DNA from: Lichtheimia corymbifera B2541
Taxonomy: Eukaryota; Mucoromycota; Mucoromycetes; Mucorales; Lichtheimiaceae
Direction: 5' to 3'
Assembly (NCBI GenBank): GCA_000697475.1
Contig: JNEU01000889.1
Span: 1-35,427, forward strand
Length of the DNA stretch: 35,427 nucleotides
How positions within the stretch are numbered: position 1 is the first letter of the stretch; each line of letters opens with the position of its first letter. A program made the position numbers and the translations under genes. Positions 1-8,817 of the stretch are shown here, piece after piece. The notes beneath the pieces were generated by a model that worked only from the letters and a program-made list of their open reading frames with translations, made no database searches and had not been told where the DNA came from.

Positions 1-10
1 ATCTTTTCTT

Positions 11-12
<2 letters not shown>

Positions 13-78
<66 letters not shown>
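13..78. repeat. Poly(T) tract, 66 nt
   Basis: An uninterrupted run of T. Read on the minus strand it is a poly(A) run, which could be the tail of a LINE or retrocopy, or simply a low-complexity tract. No element body was recognised next to it. Confidence 0.9.
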
Positions 79-766
79 CTTCCCCCGCAAAACACATGGC
101 ATCTAAATGAGAGAGAGAGAAGGGTGGCACAAGGTAAGTATCATGGTTACCTCTTGTGTGCAAAAAAAAATGCCTTGTTTCATATGGCTTTTTCTGGAAA
201 GGAGGACAAGAAGTGATCGTTGTTGCGTTGATGGTGATCAGTAAACCAAATGAGACAAGCTCGGTTCATCACCCGGATCTCATCCCGTCATGGATAAAAC
301 TACACCCCCTTTATCCTTCCCCCACCACTATCACCTTGCATAAGAAACAAACAAAATAAGAGGTGGTGGTGGTTTGAATGATAACCATCATCTTATACTG
401 CTTACTTTTACTACTACTATTGTTGCTGCTCCTGCAAGCATGCAACCGCTGTTGCATCGTGCATACCACACAACACACCCACACACGCGTACATGCGCGC
501 GGTTAGCTATAATTAGCTGCTTGCATCAGCAAGAGTAGTGTGGGTGATCATGTATGATTTGAACCGATCACTTGTCCCAATCTACAAAACCGCCTGATGC
601 TGTTTAAGTGGAGTCAAATGGGAGGAGGAGTAAAGCCCAGCTGACTGTTTGACACAAACAACGCCAAGCAAACTTGGATTGCATGCATACATACACACAC
701 ACCATTGATCTCTCTCTCTCTCTCTCTCATGTCAACGCATCAGCTTGTACCACCTATTCATACACC

Positions 767-774
767 TATAAAAG
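767..774 (+). promoter_or_regulatory. TATA box of the Sel1-repeat gene
   Basis: TATAAAAG. Transcription starting about 30 nt downstream would make the ATG at 910 the first start codon of the message; this is why 910 was preferred over the in-frame ATG at 985. The ATG at 791 would lie upstream of the start site. Confidence 0.55.
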
Positions 775-909
775 CAAGTCGTGCCCCCACATGTTCTTTT
801 TCTCCCCTTTTTTTTCTTCTTTCCCAAAACTCTCTTCTTGCCTTTTTGCAACCACGAACTTTCCACTCCCTTTTTTCTCCTCCACAACGATACATTCGAT
901 TACGTATAT

Positions 910-2969
910 ATGGTTTTGGATCAACTTGTACAATCTTCACGTCGTGCATTTGTACGATTGGGAAGGAAGAAACGGCATTCATCCATGACAACAACCACGA
1001 CGACAACCACGACAAATCTTCATGATACCTTGTTACTTGCAGAAGATCATCTACTTGGCCGACATGGACGATCGAATGATGCACGTATCACCGTCTCAAT
1101 TTTACAAAAAGTGATTGCGACCCACCACCACGACGATGACGATGATGAAGATGATGATGAGGCGATGGCACGTGCACAGGGCCTACTTGGCTTTTGTCAT
1201 GAATTTGGATTGGGGACGGAAGAAGATTTTGTGGCCGCCGAAGTATATTATGCAGCAGGGGCGTCTTTGGGAGATGCTCTGGCCATGTTACGACTTGCCT
1301 TTTTACGTAAATACGGACGACCTGGTATAAAGATGGATCGATGTGAAGCCGAATACTGGGAACAATTATTACAAGAGGAATATGCTCATCAAGCCACGCG
1401 TGTGATGGAATGGCTGACTTGTTGTTGCGCATCGTCCATGACCCTTTTAGCAGGGGCAAGTCAATACTGTCTTGGTGTGTGTTACCATGATGGTTTAGTG
1501 GTGCCGCAAGATGTCGGTGCGGCGTTCGGGTGGTACAAGGCGAGTGCCGAGAGCGGCCATGCTAGAGGACAAGGCATTTTGGGCTACTGCTACGGTGAAG
1601 GGGTCGGTGTCTCGGAACGGGATGCTACGCAAGCACTGGTTTGGTATCGCCGTGCAGCAGCACAAAACGAAACTGTGGCCATGTACAATATCGGCTATTG
1701 CTATGAAGATGGCCTGGGTGTACAAAAGGACATGACCATGGCAGTCCATTGGTATCGTCGTGCAGCTGAACTCGGCAATGCATTTGCACAAAATGCTCTG
1801 GGCTATTGCTACGAAGATGGTTTGGGCATTGTACGTGATCCAGCCTTAGCCGCCATGTGGTATGCAAGATCCGCTGCTCAAGGCTATCCATGGGCTCAAT
1901 GCAACTTGGGTTACTGCTATCAAAATGGCATTGGCGTAGAAAAGGATCCTGTCATTGGCACTGAATGGTATCGTCAAGCAGCTCGTCAAGGCCATGCACG
2001 TGCTCAACATAACCTTGGCTTTTGTTATCAAAATGGTATCGGTGTCGATCGTCCTAACCCACAACAAGCTGTCGAGTGGTACCTTAAATCAGCTGCACAA
2101 GGCAACATGTTTGCATTCCATTCCCTTGGTTACTGTTATCAGAATGGCATTGGTGTCGATCAACCTAGTTCCAAAGATGCTGTTTATTGGTATACACTCA
2201 GCGCACGTAAAAATCATGCACCGGCTCAACTCTCACTTGGCTTTTGCTATCGTAACGGTGTTGGTGTTGACAAGAATGAACGTGAAGCTGTCAAATGGTT
2301 CCGTCTGGCTGCTGAACAAGGCAATGCACTTGCACAAAACTCGCTTGGCTTTTGTTATGAAGAAGGTATCGGTCTTGATAAACCTGATCCCCACTCAGCT
2401 GTGTATTGGTACACGCAGTCAGCTCGTCAAGGCAATCCTTGGGCCCAATGCAATCTGGGTTTTTGTTATGCGCACGGACTCGGTGTCGATAAAGTGGATC
2501 CTGCACGTGCCGTTCATTGGTATCGTAAGGCTGCCGTCCAAAATCACGCACGCGCTCTCGACAAACTTGGCTACCATTTACAAAACGGCTTGGGGGTTCG
2601 TCAAAATTTACCATTAGCTGCAAAGTACTTTGAACGTGCTGCACAACTGGGTCATGTCGCTGCTCAATTCCATCTCGGTGTTTGCTATGAACGTGGCGTT
2701 GGTGTCCCAATGAATCTTCAACACGCATTATATTGGTTTGAAAGAGCTGCTTTGGTATGTTGCTGATATGTATATATAATAGATCAATCACTAACGCATG
2801 TCTTTTTATGTAGACGGGTTGCCGTAGCTCTCATGAACGCTTACGTCGCTTGTTGCTTCGATACTGCCTAGAAAATGCATCCGTGATTGAAGCAAGTGAC
2901 CCAACTCTTTTTGCCAAAGGATGCCACCCTGTTGGTTGGATTGCGGGTTATAGTGCCAAGGCTGCATAA
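910..2969 (+). CDS. Sel1-like repeat protein (about 13 repeats)
   Basis: Two exons, 910-2754 and 2814-2969, with a 59-nt GTATGT...CTAAC...TAG intron; 666 residues. After an N-terminal Thr/Asp-rich stretch there are about 13 tandem Sel1-like repeats of 36-37 residues (pattern LGYCYxxGxGV...A..WYxxAAxxG..A), from about residue 90 to the C-terminus, so nearly the whole protein is an alpha-solenoid. Such proteins are usually adaptors; fungal relatives include chitin-synthase activators of the Skt5/Chs4 type, but no CaaX box ends this one (it ends GYSAKAA), so that role is not shown. Twelve of 13 repeats carry Cys at the same position (G-[YFV]-C). No signal peptide is evident. An AATAAA at 3159-3164 may be its polyadenylation signal. 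An alternative start is the ATG at 985, giving 641 residues. Confidence 0.88.
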
Positions 2970-3869
2970 TCTTGTTTTTGTTTTTGTTTATATACACACA
3001 CACGCCATCACCTCCATCTCACTTTTTCAAATGCATTACTCTCTATAGAAATCTTGTAATTCACCCACTCTTTGTACAGTTTTACTTTTAATGATACTTC
3101 TTCCCCCTTTGTATACTGCACCCACGCCCATTTTGCATTTTCTTTGTCTTTTTGATCCAATAAAAAAGTTGTTAGTGTATCGAAAAAGGTATTCGTGAGA
3201 GTGGCATCATCGGAAGAAGCGATCCGTGCCTTGTGAGACAAATCATGCAACCCCTGAAACTCTATGTCACGGTGTTCTTTATCAGCTGAACATGATAAAG
3301 AACACCCGTATCTTTTATGTGGGGTGCCCATGGGTCTCTTTATTTTCAAGTGACCTTGTCCACGATATGCCTCTTTGCTTTGACCTTTCCACTCCCACCC
3401 AAACCGCACCGACTGCCTTTTTACAATTGTCCTCCCATTCAACAACGTTGGCAGATGGCACAAGATTAAGCAGCTTCAACCGAACACAATGAGCCCCTGG
3501 TGTTGTTTGAATCGAGTGGATTCCGACACGACAACGTTCCAATGGGACCCCATTACAGCACCCGCATTCTCTTTTGAACAGCACAACCACGATGCAAAGA
3601 ACCTATTCCGTCAGCAATAGTAACGTCTACTATACAACGTGAGGCTATGCATAGCAGCTGTCAAATTGACCAACAGCCTTGCACACAAATGATTCTCTTT
3701 ACCAACATCTTTATTTGTGCGGTTCTATCATTGCTATGGAACGGCCGTGTGTTATGCAGCCATGATCCAAGCTATACCATTTGTGGATAGTCGCTGATGC
3801 AAGTTTGAACAAGCACATCGGTACAGATTACATCTTTTACTTTTTCTTCCACTTTTTCTTCGATATCCA
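2970..3869. other. Intergenic region between the Sel1-repeat and SDR genes
   Basis: It holds the likely 3' end of the Sel1-repeat transcript (AATAAA at 3159-3164), the doubtful minus-strand ORF described separately, and the SDR promoter. A perfect hairpin-like pair (TTCTTTATCA near 3275 and TGATAAAGAA near 3293) flanks GCTGAACA. Nothing else stands out. Confidence 0.5.
3008..3463 (-). CDS. Doubtful ORF, unrecognised
   Basis: A 151-codon frame running towards the Sel1-repeat gene and probably overlapping its 3' UTR. Its C-terminal half has a coding-like mix (charged, with three Trp in NAKWAWVQY...KEWVNYK), but no domain is recognised and the only available starts are not ATG. A second open frame (3315-3590) overlaps it, so a spliced gene crossing both frames is possible, but no intron with good sites and matching phase was found. 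It is one of the longest frames here outside established genes; chance is not excluded. Confidence 0.25.
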   Translation of the reverse strand: MCHLPTLLNGRTIVKRQSVRFGWEWKGQSKEAYRGQGHLKIKRPMGTPHKRYGCSLSCSADKEHRDIEFQGLHDLSHKARIASSDDATLTNTFFDTLTTFLLDQKDKENAKWAWVQYTKGEEVSLKVKLYKEWVNYKISIESNAFEKVRWR

Positions 3870-4846
3870 ATGTCTGATACTCTTTCACTCTTTTCTTTGG
3901 CAGGCAAATATGCAGCCATCTCAGGATGTACGCGAGGTATTGGTGTTTCCATGGCCATGGGATTAGCTGAAGCTGGTGCAGGTAAAATAAAAAGACGCGC
4001 ACGCGTGTGATGATATTATAGACCAACTCGTTTTCTTTTAGATGTTTGCTTGTTACAACGCAATGTGGAAGACGTTCATGTTCGTGATGCCATTCGAGCT
4101 CTTGGTCGTCGTGCTGAAATTGTACACTTGGATGCATCCGATCAGGCGTCCGTTCGAACCGTGGTGGATCGCATTCTTCAAGTATTTCCCACGCTTGATA
4201 TCCTCGTCAACAATGCAGGCATGGCCATTCGACACAAGTAAGAATTGGGTGGATGTAAGAGAGAAAAAGGCAATCCTGACTCATGTCATTTACATAAGGG
4301 CGGTTGATTTTCCAGAAGAGGATTTTGACAAAGTTATCCAAGTCAATCTCAAGGCAGTATGGACCATGAGTCAAGCAGCTGCACGTCACATGATTCCAAA
4401 AGGACAAGGCAAGATTATTAGTACTGCAAGCGTGTTGAGTTATCAGGCAAGTCATGATCATGGGAGAGTGAGAGAGAGAAAAGAAAGACATGCTGATGGC
4501 TTTCTTATTATAGGGAGGTCTCTTTGTTCCATCGTATTCGGCATCAAAAGGCGCAGTTGCGACACTTACCAAGGCCATGGCCAATGAATGGGCCAAGCAT
4601 GGTATCAATGTAAATGCCATTGCTCCCGGATACATTGCAACGGACATGAACGCGGCCCTAAGAGAAGATCCAGAAAGAAACAGACAACTCTCAGAACGCA
4701 TTCCAGCAGGAAGATATGGAACACCGGATGATTTCAAAGGACCTGTCGTGTATCTTGCTAGTCGTGCAAGTGATTATGTACACGGCGAAATGACACTTGT
4801 GGACGGTGGATGGATGGGTAATAAGGATATATCTATGATGCTATGA
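3870..4846 (+). CDS. Short-chain dehydrogenase/reductase, KduD-like
   Basis: Four exons: 3870-3981, 4042-4237, 4299-4446 and 4514-4846; 262 residues, normal for a classical SDR. The Rossmann motif is SGCTRGIG (18-25; Ser replaces the usual Thr of TGxxxGxG), followed by the structural NNAG motif. The catalytic set is Ser147, Tyr160 and Lys164 (YSASK). [18 protein letters not shown] and RIPAGR-G-P are typical of the 2-deoxy-D-gluconate 3-dehydrogenase / 2-dehydro-3-deoxy-D-gluconate 5-dehydrogenase (KduD) group, so an NAD(P)-dependent sugar-acid or ketose oxidoreductase is likely; the true substrate is unknown. The start at 3870 gives the usual lead-in ...LFSLAGK before the fold. Intron 3 (4447-4513) is GC-AG and restores [11 protein letters not shown] exactly. 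No targeting signal is visible. Confidence 0.92.
4447..4513 (+). other. GC-AG intron (SDR gene intron 3)
   Basis: Donor CAG|GCAAGT, acceptor TTATAG. Only this junction keeps the catalytic loop in frame; using the GT four bases downstream would shift the frame. Confidence 0.9.
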
Positions 4847-5769
4847 ACCTGATCTGACATATGCTGTTATAAGGCCGATAATCGAGTTATTTACCTCTAG
4901 CCAGATAGATGCGGGTTGGCATTAGTATTTGTGGAAATGCTTATTTGGTATCATTAAAATCGTGTTATATGACTGTGTCGTCTTCAGACTTCTTCATTTT
5001 CAATGTTAAAGATATGTACCCTTGTTCGTTTATGGCTGAGCAAACACCTAAACGATGGATACCTTAGATATGGTTACTAGCTCTTTTGGAGCAACAGGAT
5101 GTCTCACCATTCAGATCTGTCAAATGTAGCCTTTACCCATCCACTCTTTTTGACAGCCGTTATAATACAGAAACAATAAATATTTATATATAAAAACAAC
5201 GGGAAGATGCAAAACTATTCATATGATATCTATATTTTTCTATAAAATACTGCCACTGTTCCTTCGCGGGTACCAGAAAGAGGGTTCGAAAGCGTACCGC
5301 ATTAGTTTTGAAAACACTCGAGGTGCTGTACTCATACCGAATGGGAGTGCTGCATATCCAAGATCGACGAAGGATTGTGGGAAAGTATAATGACTTGAAG
5401 AAAATGAGCCATTGTCATCAAAGATGATGCATTCAGCATAAGCGCCAAGTTATCCTAGGCAGCAAACGACCTCGTGATTTCTTCTTGTTCCTGCACGAGC
5501 GACTTCAGAATTGTAGAAGCGCGTTTTGAACTTGCTATACACCTGCATTGATACACAACCAAACGCATTCAGACGCACACCATTTGTGGAAAATGGAGGC
5601 TATAAAAATGCAAACAAAGGATGAGATAAAGAAATTAAAGGGAATACATGATAAATATATACCTATGTTGAAAGTTCACCACGCGATATGCGTGGCATAA
5701 TGCCACGAGCAACAACCCGGTTTTATTCGAGCGCCAATTGTCGCCAGCATATCCTCCACGTATTGCAGG
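4847..5769. other. SDR 3' flank and degraded sequence
   Basis: AT-rich 3' flank (AATAAA near 5174-5179) followed by DNA with stops in all frames. Short minus-strand coding-like snippets (about 5440-5600 and 5680-5770) may belong to the degraded element further right. No gene is supported. Confidence 0.45.
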
Positions 5770-5976
5770 TCACGCTGCAAGCCAACAATCTGGTGGTGCG
5801 ACCCCTGAGGTTTCGTAGTTATGGTGTGGATCACTTTTTCTCTTGAAAAGTTGTCGCCGGCTATATTGCACCGACTGAGAAACGTGGATGCAGATAAAAT
5901 GACACCACGTTGTACGAGGACATGCTAGTGCTCGTTCTTGATCAAGTCCACGCACACCACTATGTACGTCTGCTGA

Positions 5977-6222
5977 TCAGCTATTGCCATACTGGTTGTA
6001 ATGCCAAGCAAAAAAAAAATGCATACCGGGGTCAACGCCAATAATGCGTGCACCAGTCAAGCGTTGTGCATCCAGTCCATTGGGTTCCTTCTTCAGGACA
6101 TATACACCTGTTTGGACGTCTGTGAGATCCGCATGTCGAGGGAGCATACGGACTTGGCGCATAGAGTCTGATAAAAACGCTATATTCCACTTAGTACAGC
6201 ATATTGTACATGACCAATCCAA
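5977..6222 (-). pseudogene. Possible Fanzor/TnpB-like nuclease relic (RuvC-I segment)
   Basis: The minus-strand frame reads WNIAFLSDSMRQVRMLPR, a short linker, then ARIIGVDPGMHFFFAW, and stops. A sequence of the form W..F.sDg.qVr...., then iiGvDPG, is how the start of the RuvC domain looks in eukaryotic TnpB relatives (Fanzor), where the Asp of DPG is catalytic. Downstream (5500-5970) stops break every frame, and no RuvC-II Glu, zinc finger or RuvC-III motif could be traced, so this is at best a dead fragment. A chance match or another RuvC-like protein is possible. Confidence 0.35.
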
Positions 6223-6478
6223 GACTCACGTGGCTCTCGTTCTGGGCTTGGCCTTTCAAAATACACACATGTTGACGCCTGATCACGAAGGACGCAGCAC
6301 TTGTCGGAAAGGTGCTAGGTGTTCGTAGGTGAATATTGTAGTTGAAATCACCCAACAGGATGCTGCGTTGTGTTGTCAGTCCGCAAGATGAAGCCCAACA
6401 AACAGCTAATGCTTCTTGATGTACAGCTGCATATCTTGTCTCTGGTCCTCGTAGGATTCTTGAATCATATGGTATCAC
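6191..6478 (-). pseudogene. LINE-type retrotransposon endonuclease relic
   Basis: An open minus-strand stretch contains RSILLGDFNYNIH, the GDFN motif of the AP-endonuclease-like (exonuclease/endonuclease/phosphatase) domain of non-LTR retrotransposons. The rest of the domain is missing or frame-shifted. It abuts the possible Fanzor-like segment; whether they were one unit or nested insertions is unclear. Confidence 0.45.
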
Positions 6479-6779
6479 CGTCGCCTTATCATACTCTCCA
6501 TGTGGATGTTGAGATAAGCTTGCTTAGTCACACCCTTGAAAGTGATCCATTTGTAGGCAAAACGTCCAAGCGCCCTGTCAGAGAGAGCATCCGATCCTCG
6601 CTTCAAAGCTTCGTAATAGGCAACAAGGTCGCATTTGCATGTGCAGAAGCAGCACCGAGGATAAGGTAGATACCCTTTCCCTTGCCAGGCGATGGAAGAA
6701 GCAGATGCGAAACTGCCGACGGCTATCGATTTTTGTGAGGAAATCGCACCCGCCCAACGATAGCAGACTAGGCTCACAA

Positions 6780-7339
6780 CGTGATGACGAAAACGCTTCA
6801 ACGATATCAGATGGTGTTGGAATTGAATTCACCTTGCCACCTTGTGTCGCACATTATGTAAAGAGATGCAATCTTGTTTGACCACATTCCAAATACCCTT
6901 CCTGCTTCCTTCAAGAAAACCTTGGCATGTCAAGGAGGCCATGGCCCAAGTTGGAGGAACTTCTTGATGATGGTCATGTGACATCTCGACGGTTGAGTAC
7001 CAGAGCGAGCTCTTGAAGCCCCATACCAATCGATCAAAGAATTCGGATCATGTCTTGAAAATCGGTAAAGAAAACTTGATGAGGACCATTTTGGACATCA
7101 AAAGGCATGACTCGATAAGACCAATTCCCAAAAGGCGTGGCAATGGTCAACTTGGGTATGGAATCTTCAGCAACGGCAATTTGATTGAATCCTTTCAACA
7201 TATCGAGAGCGGAGAAAATCTTGGCATGAGCAAAAGAGTCAAGAAGATCGACAATATTAGGCAACGGCCAAGGGTCACGCACGGTAACCTTATTAGGGGC
7301 ACATCTGTAATTTATCCAAGGGTTGTCAGCCTGTTTCAA
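6780..7339 (-). pseudogene. Ty3-type LTR retrotransposon reverse-transcriptase relic
   Basis: The best block (7034-7339) reads NYRCAPNKVT..DPWPLPNI, then AKIFSALDMLKGFNQI, then LTIATPFGNWSYRVMPFDVQNGP-QVF, which are the first three conserved blocks of Ty3-type reverse transcriptase; the Asp of SALDMLKG is the first catalytic Asp. Below 7034 the frame shifts: a degenerate ...WYSTVEMSHDHHQEV stands where the YxDD region and following helix should be, and NSIPTPSDIVEAF resembles the connection region. The YxDD pair is not intact. No LTRs, protease or integrase were identified, so the fragment is inactive. Confidence 0.75.
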
Positions 7340-8817
7340 AGGAAGCTTTGATCTCGTTCTTTACATACTTGGATCAAGGTCATCGGGATATTCATTTGGT
7401 TGGCAAAGCCGACATGGCTGAAAACACCAATTGAAGGTCTGGATAAGGTGCAAAAACTGCGGCTCTGCAGCTTGCTATAAATTGCATTAGAGCACAGTCC
7501 AAAAAACTACATGACATGTTCATTTTCGCTTACCTCGATATGGGTAGGTGGCAATGTGCACAAGATGAACACCTTCTCCCAGTATGCTTGGCTTAATATT
7601 GGAGGACATGTTGCGTCATTTCCATCTTCCTCGACCCATCGTAAAATATCTATGTTCACCAAGTCGAATGCGTCCCGCCTGACAACTGTGTAATCCCATG
7701 AAAGCGTTCTTAGAGGTCCCTACATGATATTTACGTCAGGTTCCTAGCCTTATTAAGAACGCATTCAATGTATACTTACGAGTAAGCCTTGATATCGTTC
7801 ATTGAGGGCTGTTTCCAGTTTACAGTTCCTAGTGACGGTCCGGGCGTTATTGCAATTGGCATGAAATGTCTCAATTCGATCTCTGTTTTGATCGATAGCA
7901 GCAGATCTTGGAACATTGTGACCAAACGCTTGCCACCATCCTTCTTCTTGACGTATCGACAAGGGAAACTCCATCCACCATGTCTAGTGTTTTGCGGGTC
8001 ATGTGTTGCTGGTATAAGGACACCGTTGTCTGCTATGCTAGCGAAAATTGACTCAACACGGTGAAAATCATCTGCTGTGGATCTCCATGGCAACAGCTCC
8101 TGTCGATTCCGGAATCACCAAAAAGTTGAGAGCGCTCTCAAAGCACCCCTTGATATATAACATAGACCACGCGCCAAAGCCAATAAGAGGAGTTGCGTCT
8201 TCTATGCATGACAGTTCGCAAATTCGATGAGATTTTGCAAGAGGCTCGCCCTTGTCATCACGCATATTTACCTTGCATTCCATTCGCAACGCTGAAGCAT
8301 ACTGAAGCCGACATGTGGATAACCATTTTCATGGGTTCCAAGGATCCTTTCTTCTTGTCAACTATATTATCCATGTATGTTTTAAGTTATCATCATAACC
8401 CTCATTATCTATTCACAACGCACTTACATCCTTATAGCTTCACCGACACGTTCTCAGACTCGAATAGGCTTTGCTACAGAGCCAAGTTGGAATCTAGCAT
8501 AGTAGATTAGCTGTTCCTGAATTGACAACAACGCGAATGACAACGGGATGCTTACAAGCCATTTGGGAATGAGGGAGTGCTTCATAATGTCAGACAGAAT
8601 GGCAGAGTATAAGCATTGGAATAAAGGCAATCGCGCAAGTGTAGGTGTAAAGAAGGCAGAAGCTTAAAAGAAGACAAAGAAAAAGAGAAAGGGGGAACTA
8701 CAGGTACGCGCACAAACATTGAGATTTCATAGTTGCATGGCAACCTGGCGGGATACCCCTTTTAGAAAAGAACGCAGTAACACACACACACATCATGATC
8801 ATGTCAAGACAACGACC
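7340..8817. other. Degraded repeat-like sequence, no gene
   Basis: Several short minus-strand coding-like pieces in shifting frames (7776-8093, 8068-8289) contain phrases such as LLPWRSTADDFHRVESI and CRYVKKKDGGKRLV. They look like an eroded element protein, but I do not recognise the family; a faint likeness of the WRS...F.R...I phrase to GCR1_C-type domains is too weak to call. 8500-8817 holds the 3' flank of the CotH-family gene. Confidence 0.35.

Larger units (their letters stand above)
1..909. other. Intergenic region and promoter of the Sel1-repeat gene
   Basis: No credible gene. It holds a 66-nt poly(T) run (13-78), an AC-rich then (TC)n stretch (about 690-728), an inverted repeat AGCTA-taat-TAGCT near 506-519, and a TATA box just before the Sel1-repeat gene. 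The stretch after the TATA box is pyrimidine-rich, as expected for a leader. Confidence 0.6.

Noticed and set aside
2291..2791. 166-codon minus-strand ORF inside the Sel1 gene
   Set aside because: Antisense shadow of the repeat-coding frame; begins without ATG and shows only mirrored repeats.
4207..4737. 176-codon minus-strand ORF across the SDR gene
   Set aside because: Shadow of conserved SDR exons on the other strand; no domain.
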